Source: Paenibacillus sp. E222
GTDB lineage: Bacteria > Bacillota > Bacilli > Paenibacillales > Paenibacillaceae
Direction: 5' to 3'
DNA length: 64,000 nucleotides
Assembly (NCBI RefSeq): GCF_013401555.1
Contig: NZ_CP058552.1
Location: 930,001 to 994,000, forward strand
Both the position numbers and the translations under genes were made by a program. A model generated the notes under the pieces. It saw only the letters and a program-made list of their open reading frames with translations. It did not search any database and was not told the DNA's origin. This document shows, one piece after another, positions 35,498 to 44,794 of this stretch; position 1 is the first letter of the stretch; every line of letters starts with the position of its first letter.

Positions 35498-36811
35498 TCA
35501 GAGACTCAGTTCCGTTGGTTTAAGCTGAGCCATCTGTTCGCAGAACTCCTCTGGAGTAACGTCGCCTGCCAGAAGCTGTGCAATCAGGTTTTTGTGTGCT
35601 TCAGCGGATTCAGCGGGCAGAATGTTGTCCCACCATGCAATAAATGAAGTCGCTGTTTTCATAATTTCCGCACTGGATTGGTCAAGCGTGGATAATCCGG
35701 ATGTGTCCAGATCGTCCGTGTTCCAGCTCGGAAGTCCCGCGCCTGCCAGATAACCTTGTGTGCCGAGCTGCTCACTCAGATACTTGAGGAATTCAACCGC
35801 TTCATCGGGATGCTGAGTGTTATTGCTAATATAAAAGCCATCCACGGCTCCGCCGAATATTTCCGTATTATTTCCTTTGCCGTCTTCAAATACAGGGAAG
35901 GGAATGACCTTCACCTTGCCCTTGGTGGCCGAGGACGGATCTTCGATTCCTGCATTCACCCAGTTGGCCTGGAACATCATGGCTCCATTGCCTGCGTTGA
36001 ATGCACCCAGCATTTCATCATAACCCATGCTGAACATGCTGCTGTTAAATGCCCCTGCTTTGGCCAGCTCCTGCATTTTGGTTGCCGCTGCGACAAAGTC
36101 GGGCGTATTCCATTTTGCCGGATCTTTAAATGCTTCAATAACCGCTTCATTCCCTGCCTGACGCATCGCAATGATGTCATACCAGTACATGCCCGGCCAG
36201 CGATCCTTTTCCCCCATCAGCGCAGGGGTAATTCCAGCGGCCTTCAATTTCTCTACCGCATCAAGCAATTCCGTATACGTGGTCGGCAGCTTGGCTCCAG
36301 CCTGCTCGAACAGCTCAGTATTCACATACAGATTAGCGATATGGGTGTAGACCGGAAGGGTGTAGATTTTCCCATCCTTTTCAATCGCCTCTGCCATGCC
36401 TGGAGCCATACGTTTTTTCAGGTCATCCGTAATATACTTGGTGATTTCCAGCACGTTTCCTGACTGGATATAAGGCTCCATAAAACTTCCCCCACCCATA
36501 CCGTAAAACAAATCAGGCGCCTCGCCTGCTGCAATGGATGTTTTGATTTTGGTTTTGTACTGCTCGCCCGTCGTGCCTGTCCGTACAATCTGGATGTCGG
36601 GATGTTCATTGTTCCATTTCTCGATGATTTGCGGCAATAATTTCGCCGAGGGGTCTGTATTACCTACGGACTGATCCCACAGCTTCAAGGTAACGCTTCC
36701 ATCTCCGCCTGAACCTTTGCCCTCTGATGACTCGGAAGAACAGGCGACCAGGCTGCCTGCAATACCCAACGCCAACACCATACCTAGCGATCTTTTTAAT
36801 AGCGCTTTCAT
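35498..36811 (-). CDS. Extracellular sugar-binding lipoprotein (CUT1)
   Basis: 437 residues from the ATG at 36811 (AGGGGAGG, 8 bases). Lipobox SLVAC (C24), then a type-1 extracellular solute-binding fold with KLWDQSVGN, a hinge-region VDGFYISNNT and a C-terminal WNTDDLD. It is shorter than the two LplA-type receptors elsewhere in the window and belongs to a different importer class. Probably controlled by the adjoining two-component system. Confidence 0.92.
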   Translation of the reverse strand: MKALLKRSLGMVLALGIAGSLVACSSESSEGKGSGGDGSVTLKLWDQSVGNTDPSAKLLPQIIEKWNNEHPDIQIVRTGTTGEQYKTKIKTSIAAGEAPDLFYGMGGGSFMEPYIQSGNVLEITKYITDDLKKRMAPGMAEAIEKDGKIYTLPVYTHIANLYVNTELFEQAGAKLPTTYTELLDAVEKLKAAGITPALMGEKDRWPGMYWYDIIAMRQAGNEAVIEAFKDPAKWNTPDFVAAATKMQELAKAGAFNSSMFSMGYDEMLGAFNAGNGAMMFQANWVNAGIEDPSSATKGKVKVIPFPVFEDGKGNNTEIFGGAVDGFYISNNTQHPDEAVEFLKYLSEQLGTQGYLAGAGLPSWNTDDLDTSGLSTLDQSSAEIMKTATSFIAWWDNILPAESAEAHKNLIAQLLAGDVTPEEFCEQMAQLKPTELSL

Positions 36812-36925
36812 CTTGTGACCTCCCCTAATCAGGTTTTGTTCTACTCGTACTATTTTAGGGAGTCCTTTCCAATATCTCCATTTAGAAAACGCACATTCGC
36901 TTTTAAAATTCAAACATGTTCCAGG

Positions 36926-38512
36926 TCACGATTTACGTTGTCTGTACTCATTCATGGACCTGCCTGTGCTTTTTTTGAATAAAACACTAAAATAATGCGG
37001 GTCCGTGATGCCGACCTGCTCGCCAATCTCATACCCCTTCAACTGGGTCTGTTTCAGTAAGGTCTCTGCCCTTTTCATACGCAAATTCGTAAGATACTCG
37101 ACAAAGGTTTTCCCCGTTTCCTTCTTCATCAACCTTCCCAAATGACCTGGACTGACAAAGAAAGCCGCAGCGGTATTCGCCAGGCCGATATTCGGATCGC
37201 TCATATGATCTTCCAGGTACATCTTGACCTGACCGATCAGGTTGTCTTCCTTGGTCTGGTTTTTGGAATATACCGTTTCGGAAACATATTGAACGTAGTC
37301 TTCCAATCGGGTTATCAGTTCCGGCAGATGGTCGGCTGTAAGAATGGACACCAGTGCTTCGGTATTCAACACCTGATCACTCTCGATCTGCTGCTCCATT
37401 GCCGCTCGCTGGCATTCTGTGATCACGTCCATAGCTGCAAGGCGAAACTGTGACACACTCGAAAAGGACACATCAAAGATATGATGCAGCACTTCAATCG
37501 CACGCGCAGCAGAACCAACGCTAATATAAAATTGCAATCGCTGAAGAAGATCGGCGTTCGACCGATATGACTGCTCCCGGTTATCCACGATATCCTCGAA
37601 ACAGACCACTTGATTTTTTCCGACAAAGGCTTGGTATTCCAGAGCGCGGCAGGCTTCCTGATAGGCTGCTGGGCCCTCCTCTACATGGCCATGCTTGCGT
37701 CCGATGCCTATGCTTAAGGCACAGGGATAGGAATTGGTAAGAAGGGGAATAAGCGCTTCGCCATCTTCAATAAAATCCACACCGGAATTGAAGCTGATGA
37801 TCACAATCCGGTTTCGAGTATCCATCAAATGCACCACACCCGGTTCTTTTTCATAAAATGAGTCTATTTCGTTGCTGCACTCCATGCTGAGCAAAATCAA
37901 CTGCTCCTCCGTCTCCTTGGCGGATGCAGTTGAAACTTCGATGACTGCGATCTGGATTTCACGGGTCGTCAGAAGCATCGGAATGTTAAAATAGGCCGCC
38001 TTCTCTCGAATTTCTGCCTGCGTGGTGAGTACGCCATTCAACCATTGCAGCATAAATTTTTCACGTAGGTAAGGGAAATTACGTTCCAGATCTGCCCTGA
38101 GCCTCTGAATTTCCTGTTCACGTTTTCGCTCCTCATCAATCATGGCCCTCAGCTTGTCCGTCACTGTAAGCAGCTCGGCAGCACGAATAGGCTTTAATAT
38201 AAAATCCACGATGCCTATCTGGATGCTCTGGCGTGCATATTCAAATTCGTCATGCCCTGTGACGACCACGATTTTAATATCCGGGTACTTCTTCAGAATT
38301 AATCGGCTTAATTCAATCCCATCCATGTTAGGCATATAAATATCCGTAAACATAATATCCGGCTGCTGTTTGTCCACCAGATCCAGAGCTTCCTGCGCGT
38401 TCGAGGCTTCGCCCATGATGCTCATGCCTTGCTCCTCCCAGTTAATGCGCATACGAAGCAAGTTCCGTATCAAATATTCATCGTCTACAATCAGCACGTT
38501 CAATTGTTCCAT
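36926..38512 (-). CDS. Response regulator, receiver plus AraC-type HTH (YesN-like)
   Basis: 528 residues from the ATG at 38512 (GGAG, 10 bases), overlapping the kinase gene by 13 bases. Receiver domain with acidic pair D10/D11, phosphorylated D57 (MFTDIYMPNMDG) and LKPI lysine loop; a long linker; and the AraC HTH at the C-terminus (NIGLANTAAAFFVSPGHLGRLM, in parts; GYEIGEQVGITDPHYFSVLF). It should activate the importer genes directly downstream. Confidence 0.93.
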   Translation of the reverse strand: MEQLNVLIVDDEYLIRNLLRMRINWEEQGMSIMGEASNAQEALDLVDKQQPDIMFTDIYMPNMDGIELSRLILKKYPDIKIVVVTGHDEFEYARQSIQIGIVDFILKPIRAAELLTVTDKLRAMIDEERKREQEIQRLRADLERNFPYLREKFMLQWLNGVLTTQAEIREKAAYFNIPMLLTTREIQIAVIEVSTASAKETEEQLILLSMECSNEIDSFYEKEPGVVHLMDTRNRIVIISFNSGVDFIEDGEALIPLLTNSYPCALSIGIGRKHGHVEEGPAAYQEACRALEYQAFVGKNQVVCFEDIVDNREQSYRSNADLLQRLQFYISVGSAARAIEVLHHIFDVSFSSVSQFRLAAMDVITECQRAAMEQQIESDQVLNTEALVSILTADHLPELITRLEDYVQYVSETVYSKNQTKEDNLIGQVKMYLEDHMSDPNIGLANTAAAFFVSPGHLGRLMKKETGKTFVEYLTNLRMKRAETLLKQTQLKGYEIGEQVGITDPHYFSVLFKKSTGRSMNEYRQRKS

Positions 38513-40323
38513 GACGCATCTGCTCCATTCGGTATTTTGATCAAGATAGTCGTTCCTTGTCCTGCTCCACTGTGGATCGTGATGCCGTCTTCTATTCCAT
38601 AGAACATTCGCAAGCGTTCCAGCGTCCCCCATAAGCCAAAGCTTCTGATTTCACCGTTCTGCTCCGTTTGAAGAATCTGATCGATCTTATGCTCGGACAT
38701 GCCTATCCCATCATCGGAGATGGATAGTTCGACTCCGCCTTTTGTTTTGCTCGCATGAATTCGGATGGTGCCCTTTGATCCTTTGGGGCGAATACCATGA
38801 TAGAGTGAATTTTCAGCCAGCGGTTGCAGCACAAGCTTGGGAATAGGCGTCTGCAAGCAGTCCTCATCCACGTGGAATTCCATCTCGAACGTATCCTGAT
38901 AACGTGTTTTCTGAATTGTCATATAGTTTCTTACAATCTCGATTTCCTCCCCAAGGGTGATCACGTCCCGGCCTTTGCTGACACTCATGCGATAATACGT
39001 GCCCAGCGCCTCCAGCAGCTCGCATACCTGATGATTGCGCCCGGACAGTGCCAACGAAGTAATGGAATCCAGTGTGTTATACAAAAAATGCGGCTTGATC
39101 TGGGCCTGGAGTGTATTCAGTTCAGCTCTTCGAATCGTCTTCTGTTCTTCCAACTTGCGTTTGAGCATCTGGTCCATTTGTTCAATCATTTGGTTGTAAC
39201 CTCTGAATAGCTGTTTAAATTCATAACTGTTCAGTTCCATATTCACTTTTCTGAAGTTGCCGCTCGGTGCTTTGTTCATGGATCGCAGAAGTTTATGAAT
39301 GGGCTTGATAATACTGTTCGAAATGATGAATGAGCTGACAAAAAACACCGTTCCGTTCATGATTAGCATGACCAGGGCCAGTAACACAATGGATTTGTTG
39401 CGGGTATCGACCGTGTCGTACGAATTCATACTGATGAACTTCCAATGCTCATTGCCATCCGATCGATACGAGACCGCATATTTCTGTGATCCGTTATCCA
39501 GCGTAAGCGACCCTGAGCCGCTCTGCTCAAAATGCTGCTCCAGCTCCTCTTGGTGCGCAGCCAGGATGTCCTGAAAAGAGGTATTATCGGGATCGACGGT
39601 GGAGTTATCGACAATGATCTGATTGTGCTCATCCAGGATGGCAATCTGAAACGAATCCTGATTAATGAGGCTCGCGTACGCTTGCGCAAAGGATTCTCCT
39701 TTGATATTCATAACCAGCATCCCAAGCGGGGAGGTATTATCGATATCCCGAATCATCCGAATGAAGGAGACAAACGGTTTATCTTCCGCATCGGTGGATT
39801 CAGACTCGCTTCCATTACGTATCAGCACATACTTTCCTTTGTTGCGCACAGCCTGTTCATACCATGATGTTTCTTCAACATTCGCTTCCAGAAATGCAGG
39901 CAGTTCCTCTGTCCCGACGGAAAAGCGATGTCCCGAATTGTCATAAATATATACCGAATCAATCATTGGAACCGCTTGCATCAAATTGTACAAGTATGTA
40001 CTGACCTTGGCCTGAGTTTGCAAATTGGCATAGACATCGCCTTGTCTTAACAAGTTTTGCAGATTGTGATCTGAGAAAATCATTTTGGAATAGTTATTTA
40101 CATTGTCAATAATCAGCTCCACATTGGTCTGGATGGAGGTAATCGTTTGCAAGGACGTCTCATTGATTTTCTTCTGGGCCGAGTTCGCAGAGATTTGGGT
40201 TAGTACCCAGTAACTGAATACAACCGTGAGCAAAATGATTAGAAAATAAGCAAATGGTATTTTAAAGGCCAGTTTCTTAGGTTTGCTGCGAATGAAAGCT
40301 TGAAATTCATCAATCCACTTCAT
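38500..40323 (-). CDS. Sensor histidine kinase (YesM-like)
   Basis: About 607 residues from the ATG at 40323; GTG codons at 40329 or 40332 are equally possible given the GGGGGA position. Two membrane helices (FAYFLIILLTVVFSYWVL; SIVLLALVMLIMNGTVFFV) flank an extracellular dCache-like sensor. A HAMP segment, the His-kinase motif QIKPHFLYNTLDSI and the ATPase N-box LQPLAENSLYHGI follow, with a GxGxGTT-type G-box at the end. Partner of the overlapping response regulator. Confidence 0.92.
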   Translation of the reverse strand: MKWIDEFQAFIRSKPKKLAFKIPFAYFLIILLTVVFSYWVLTQISANSAQKKINETSLQTITSIQTNVELIIDNVNNYSKMIFSDHNLQNLLRQGDVYANLQTQAKVSTYLYNLMQAVPMIDSVYIYDNSGHRFSVGTEELPAFLEANVEETSWYEQAVRNKGKYVLIRNGSESESTDAEDKPFVSFIRMIRDIDNTSPLGMLVMNIKGESFAQAYASLINQDSFQIAILDEHNQIIVDNSTVDPDNTSFQDILAAHQEELEQHFEQSGSGSLTLDNGSQKYAVSYRSDGNEHWKFISMNSYDTVDTRNKSIVLLALVMLIMNGTVFFVSSFIISNSIIKPIHKLLRSMNKAPSGNFRKVNMELNSYEFKQLFRGYNQMIEQMDQMLKRKLEEQKTIRRAELNTLQAQIKPHFLYNTLDSITSLALSGRNHQVCELLEALGTYYRMSVSKGRDVITLGEEIEIVRNYMTIQKTRYQDTFEMEFHVDEDCLQTPIPKLVLQPLAENSLYHGIRPKGSKGTIRIHASKTKGGVELSISDDGIGMSEHKIDQILQTEQNGEIRSFGLWGTLERLRMFYGIEDGITIHSGAGQGTTILIKIPNGADASWNN

Positions 40324-40377
40324 AATCACCACTGTCGTCCCCCGTTCAATATGACCTTGATCTGTTCTCACATATGC

Positions 40378-40407
40378 ATTATAGCCTCAGCTTTGTTTTT
40401 ATCTCAA
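40378..40407 (-). promoter_or_regulatory. Strong sigma-A promoter of the kinase/regulator/importer operon
   Basis: Minus-strand TTGAGA (40407-40402) and perfect TATAAT (40383-40378), 18-base spacer. Confidence 0.75.
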
Positions 40408-40503
40408 TAAACGTATCACCACTTACTCAAGCGCAGCTTTGCTGGCAAGCCCTTCTGAAACACCTCTATCCTCCTTGTTTAGTGAATCCGGCAGGAGCCA
40501 GGG

Positions 40504-40532
40504 ATGCCATTCCTCTGCAAGTTGGCTATAAT
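40504..40532 (+). promoter_or_regulatory. Sigma-A promoter of the PrpR-N/Fis regulator
   Basis: ATGCCA (40504-40509) and perfect TATAAT (40527-40532), spacer 17 bases, about 70 bases before the start. Confidence 0.6.
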
Positions 40533-40600
40533 AAGGAAAGCCCTCTGGTCTGATGTACCAGCAGGAACCATGAATGATTTTTATAAAAGGCAGGAAAATT

Positions 40601-42283
40601 ATGCGTACACGAGTTCATATTATTGCTCCTTACGAATCCATGACTACGATTATAGAAGAATGTATTCCGCTATTTCCCCAGTTAGCTATTCAATATGAAG
40701 TGGGCGACCTGATGAAAGGCGCCGAATTGGCGGCCCAGGCTGAACGAAACGGGGCGGAGATTGTGATTAGCCGCGGCGGTACTGCCCAACTAATTAAGGA
40801 AGCCGTAACCATTCCCGTCATTGATGTGCAGTTGTCCGGATATGACATGATTCGTTCGCTAACGCTGGCAAGCCAGTTCAACGGCCAAACGGCGATCGTT
40901 GGTTTTGCCAACATTACGTCAGGGGCGCAGTCAATTATCGATCTAATGGAACTGCCATTAAAGGTATATACCATACGCAGCTCCGAGGATGTGGCCAGGC
41001 TGCTGCTGGAGCTGAAAGCGTCAGGGTACCGTCAGATTGTTGGCGATGTCATCACCGTTAATACAGCCAAAACCTATGGAATGGAAGGATTGCTGATCCA
41101 GTCTGGCAAGGAATCCATCCTCAGAGCGCTTGAAGATGCCCAGTTGGTATATCGGTACTTGAGCAAAAATCATGCGATATCCATCATACTGAATAACCTG
41201 GTTACCAAGGAGCATCCAAATCTCATGATCTTGGACGACCAGAACGAGGTTGTATTCGAGAATTTGACTGATTTTGAACAGAATCCGCTGACCGATAATC
41301 ACATTTACCTCACCAATACCAATCTGGATTTCCATCAATCCCAAGTTCAAAATGTGTTCATCGTGGATGATTACCAGCTTACGGTAACGGCCTATGAAAC
41401 GACGTTAAGTAACAAAAGCTATAAAGTGTATTCCCTTGAAAAAGGACAGCCCTATGCTTTTGCACAATTCGGCATAACGGCGTATACCGATATATCCATG
41501 GAGCCGATCGTTGCCGAATCCCCTGCCATGCAGGGCGTATTGAAGAATATCCGGGCGCTTTACGAGAATCACGAACCCATTTATCTGCTAGGTGAAGCCG
41601 ATTCGGGCAAGTCTTTTCTGGTAAAACATATTCATCAAATGTACTCCAGCGGTGGGCTGATGCTCCAAATCGATCTTGCTCAGGTTCCTCCAGGCCATTT
41701 GCACAAAATTCCACTCTCCAAAGTACGCAACGTGGAGATTAACCATTTGGAAAATGGCTCGAAAGATGAGGAATTGATCTCCTTCATTCAGACCTGTCTT
41801 CAGAGGCAGATCGGGGTATTCATCCTGGGGGAACAGGGATTGAATCCAAACAGAACGCTGGATGTCGAGCTGAATACAATCATTATGCCGAGCCTTGTGG
41901 ACAGGCAGGAGGATCTTGCTCCACTGATCCAGCATTTCCTCAGCGATTACTACCAGAAGTATGGGACAGTTGCGGTGAAGATGAAAGAGGACGCGCTGCA
42001 GCTCATTAGAGATCAAGTTCCGCATTTGACAGCGAACCAGCTGAGGCATCTCATCAAACAGGCTGCACTGAATGAGCAGGACTACGTCATCTCAGCCGAG
42101 ACCTTATCACATCTTCTTGGTGAACAGCCCTCATCCAATACGATGAAGCTCAATGGTACGCTGAAGGAAATCGAAAAAGAGATTATTCAACTCGTTCTAC
42201 ATGAGGAAAACAATAATCAATCCAAGGCGGCCGAACGCTTAGGGATTAACCGTGCCACGTTATGGCGTAAACTTAAAGAGTAA
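40601..42283 (+). CDS. PrpR-N domain regulator with degenerate AAA and Fis-type HTH
   Basis: 560 residues from the ATG at 40601 (AGGAAAATT just before). The first about 190 residues are a PrpR-N-type sensor (VISRGGTAQLIKEAVTIPVIDVQLSGYD, in parts). An AAA-like region has a Walker A LGEADSGKSFLVKHI but is short and lacks the GAFTGA sigma-54 contact loop. A Fis-type HTH ends the protein (NNQSKAAERLGINRATLWRKL). It therefore probably regulates ordinary sigma-A promoters and not sigma-54. It faces the kdgT operon and is its likely regulator. Confidence 0.88.
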   Translation: MRTRVHIIAPYESMTTIIEECIPLFPQLAIQYEVGDLMKGAELAAQAERNGAEIVISRGGTAQLIKEAVTIPVIDVQLSGYDMIRSLTLASQFNGQTAIVGFANITSGAQSIIDLMELPLKVYTIRSSEDVARLLLELKASGYRQIVGDVITVNTAKTYGMEGLLIQSGKESILRALEDAQLVYRYLSKNHAISIILNNLVTKEHPNLMILDDQNEVVFENLTDFEQNPLTDNHIYLTNTNLDFHQSQVQNVFIVDDYQLTVTAYETTLSNKSYKVYSLEKGQPYAFAQFGITAYTDISMEPIVAESPAMQGVLKNIRALYENHEPIYLLGEADSGKSFLVKHIHQMYSSGGLMLQIDLAQVPPGHLHKIPLSKVRNVEINHLENGSKDEELISFIQTCLQRQIGVFILGEQGLNPNRTLDVELNTIIMPSLVDRQEDLAPLIQHFLSDYYQKYGTVAVKMKEDALQLIRDQVPHLTANQLRHLIKQAALNEQDYVISAETLSHLLGEQPSSNTMKLNGTLKEIEKEIIQLVLHEENNNQSKAAERLGINRATLWRKLKE

Positions 42284-42313
42284 CTTTAGGTTTACGCTTT
42301 TTTTACGCTTCTA

Positions 42314-42418
42314 TGTGTTGCATAATTAAACACTCATAACTATTACTTAAAATTTACAATAAATAAGTGTTGCTAAAATAAACAATTTGGGATAACATAA
42401 TCCCTGCAAGCGCTTTAT
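42314..42418 (+). promoter_or_regulatory. kdgT operon promoter: two direct repeats, sigma-A boxes and cre-like site
   Basis: TTGCTA (42370-42375) and TAACAT (42393-42398) are 17 bases apart. Two 19-base direct repeats (42314-42332 and 42366-42384, 15/19 identical, both with GTGTTGC and AAACA) start 52 bases apart, close to five helical turns; the second overlaps the -35. TGCAAGCGCTTTAT (42405-42418) at the start site resembles a cre. Candidate sites for the upstream regulator and CcpA. Confidence 0.55.
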
Positions 42419-42449
42419 AAAAACGATTACTTCATAAGGAGCCACTACT

Positions 42450-43436
42450 ATGAACATTAAAGCAACATTAGATCGTATTCCTGGCGGTATGATGGTTGTT
42501 CCCCTGCTGCTCGGTGCAACCATTAACACATTCTTTCCGAATGCTTTGCGGATCGGAGGTTTCACCGAAGCCTTGTTCGTCAATAGCTCAAGCACATTGA
42601 TCGCCCTGTTCCTGTTGATTGCTGGTACGCAAATTACGTTTAAGACGGCCGGTTCTTCGGTTGGTAAAGGCGTTACCTTGCTTGTGTTCAAGTGGGCAGT
42701 TGGTGCAATATTAGGTTTGATCGCCATCTATTTTGCGGATTCCAATGGTTTATTCCTTGGTTTGGCACCGCTTGCCATTATTGCCGCGATGACGAATTCC
42801 AACGGCGGACTGTACATCGCATTGGCCGGACAATACGGCAAAGAAGATGACAAGGCTGCTTATCCGTTCCTCGCGCTCAGCGACGGACCGTTCCTCACCA
42901 TGGTTGCTCTTTCCATTTTCGGTGCGATGGGCTTCGCCAACGGCATGTTCTCCCCGATGGCTTTTGTAGCCGTACTGCTTCCACTGATCGTCGGTGTTGT
43001 TATCGGTAACCTGGATCGCAACCTTGCTGAATGGCTGCACAAAGGCAGCGACAAGCTCGTTCCATTCTTCGCCTTTTCACTCGGTATGGGCATCAACTTC
43101 TCGTCGATCATTCAAGGTGGATTAAGCGGTATCTTGTTGGGTGTCCTGACTGTACTGATCACTGGCGGCGTTGGATTCCTGCTGTTCAGAGCTATTGGCT
43201 GGAACCCGATCGTTGGTGCTTCTGAGGGTTCTACTGCCGGTAATGCTGTAGGTACGCCTGCTGCCATCGTAGCTGCAAACGCTTCTTTTGCCCCGATTGC
43301 CGAGATTGCTACGGTACAGATTGCTGCAAGTGTTGTGACAACTGCCATTCTGCTGCCGATCTTCATCGGATTCCTCTCCAAAAGGCTGGAGAAATCAGGC
43401 GGTGTCGAGAAATACAATCAAAGACCGTCCACATAA
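42450..43436 (+). CDS. kdgT: 2-keto-3-deoxygluconate permease family transporter
   Basis: 328 residues, about ten hydrophobic segments. The start IKATLDRIPGGMMVVPLLLG and motifs AAMTNSNGGLYIALAGQYG and EGSTAGNAVGTPAA match the KdgT family, proton symporters for keto-deoxy and other sugar acids. Here, next to a DUF1537 kinase and PdxA2, it more likely carries a four-carbon sugar acid than ketodeoxygluconate. AAGGAG lies 9 bases before the ATG. Confidence 0.92.
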   Translation: MNIKATLDRIPGGMMVVPLLLGATINTFFPNALRIGGFTEALFVNSSSTLIALFLLIAGTQITFKTAGSSVGKGVTLLVFKWAVGAILGLIAIYFADSNGLFLGLAPLAIIAAMTNSNGGLYIALAGQYGKEDDKAAYPFLALSDGPFLTMVALSIFGAMGFANGMFSPMAFVAVLLPLIVGVVIGNLDRNLAEWLHKGSDKLVPFFAFSLGMGINFSSIIQGGLSGILLGVLTVLITGGVGFLLFRAIGWNPIVGASEGSTAGNAVGTPAAIVAANASFAPIAEIATVQIAASVVTTAILLPIFIGFLSKRLEKSGGVEKYNQRPST

Positions 43437-43498
43437 ATGCAATGAATTTAGCTGACCGGACTTATATTAAATTTTGATTTCCAAGGAGGGATGACTGC

Positions 43499-44794
43499 AT
43501 GAAATTAGCCATTATTGCAGATGATTTGACCGGCGCCAATGACAGCGGGGTGCAGCTTGCCCGTCATGGATTAAAGACAAGCGTACTATTCAACATGGAC
43601 GAAGATAACATTCGTCATTACGATGCAGTCGTGTTTGATACGGATAGCCGTTCCATCACACCGGAGGATGCGTATCAGCGGGTTAGCCGCGCAGCGGAAT
43701 TGCTGTTAAGGAACGGATTTGGTACCATTTTCAAAAAAATGGATTCGACCATGCGCGGAAACATCGGGATTGAGATCGACGCTTTGTACGATGTGGTCAA
43801 ACCCGATTTCATGATGATTGCCCCGGGCTATCCCAAGAACAACCGCACCATTCTTAATGGCACGCATTATCTGAACGGGGTTCCACTGGCCGATACCGAG
43901 ATTGCGAATGATCCTAAGACACCTGTGACCCTTTCGTATCTTCCGGATTTGCTCAAGCTCCAGACCAAGTATGAAGTGGGCGAGATTACGGTGAGTGATC
44001 TTGAATCGGGTACAGATCATATGAAGACGCAACTGGAAACCTTGAAGGCAAACGGCATTCCCTATATCCTCGTCGACTCGACAGATGAGCAGCATTTGGA
44101 GCAGGTTCTGAGTATCACCAGTGAGCTGGATTATTCATTTGCCTGGGCAGGCTCGGCAGGTATCGCGAACTACCTTCCCACTCATTACGGCTTTGGAGCC
44201 AAGTCTGCGGAATTAAACATTCCGGCAAATCCAGGTCCAATCCTCACTGTTGTAGGGAGTGTGAACAAAAACTCTCGTGAACAGCTCAAGCTGTTGCTGC
44301 AGAAAACCAACGTATCATCCATCCCGTTCCACTCGTTCAAAGCCGTATCGGGATCGGCAGATCGTGAGCAAGAAATCGATCGGGTGTATGAGGAAGTGAT
44401 GGCCAAAGCCGTGGAAGGTAATGACGTTGTTCTCTATTCAACCGCCGAACAGGTAGATATTGAACTAGCACGTGCTACGGGTGAAGTCAGAGGACTTAAT
44501 CACACCGAGGTCAGCAATGAAATTGTACGAGCCATAGGTGAAATCTGTGCCAAGCTGCTGGAGAATGGGTACTTCAAAGGTGTATCCATGACGGGCGGAG
44601 ATACAGCTAAACAAATCTGTATGAAGTGGAATATCAGCGGTTTCGAGCTGCTCGATGAGCTTGAAATTGGTGTACCGATATCGAAATTTATTGGAATTGA
44701 GGATCTGCACGTGATTACCAAAGCGGGCGGATTCGGCAAGCCCGACGTCTTCATCCATGCCATTGAAAAATTAAAAGGAGGAGTTACCGTATGA
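43499..44794 (+). CDS. Four-carbon acid sugar kinase (DUF1537 family)
   Basis: 431 residues. N-terminal IIADDLTGANDSGVQLARHG and DTDSRSI, and C-terminal MTGGDTAKQICMKW are the two halves of the DUF1537 fold. Family members (DtnK, DenK, OtnK) phosphorylate D-threonate, D-erythronate or oxo-tetronate with ATP. Pairing with PdxA2 points to D-threonate or D-erythronate. AAGGAGG precedes the ATG, and the 3' end overlaps the next gene by four bases. Confidence 0.92.
   Translation: MKLAIIADDLTGANDSGVQLARHGLKTSVLFNMDEDNIRHYDAVVFDTDSRSITPEDAYQRVSRAAELLLRNGFGTIFKKMDSTMRGNIGIEIDALYDVVKPDFMMIAPGYPKNNRTILNGTHYLNGVPLADTEIANDPKTPVTLSYLPDLLKLQTKYEVGEITVSDLESGTDHMKTQLETLKANGIPYILVDSTDEQHLEQVLSITSELDYSFAWAGSAGIANYLPTHYGFGAKSAELNIPANPGPILTVVGSVNKNSREQLKLLLQKTNVSSIPFHSFKAVSGSADREQEIDRVYEEVMAKAVEGNDVVLYSTAEQVDIELARATGEVRGLNHTEVSNEIVRAIGEICAKLLENGYFKGVSMTGGDTAKQICMKWNISGFELLDELEIGVPISKFIGIEDLHVITKAGGFGKPDVFIHAIEKLKGGVTV

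Noticed and set aside
41550..41650. Possible sigma-54 activator AAA domain
   Set aside because: Walker A is present, but no GAFTGA loop and no -24/-12 promoter element upstream of the target operon were found.
42300..42400. Sigma-54-type promoter around the two GTGTTGC repeats
   Set aside because: The TTGC half resembles a -12 element but the matching GG of a -24 element is absent at the required distance in both copies.
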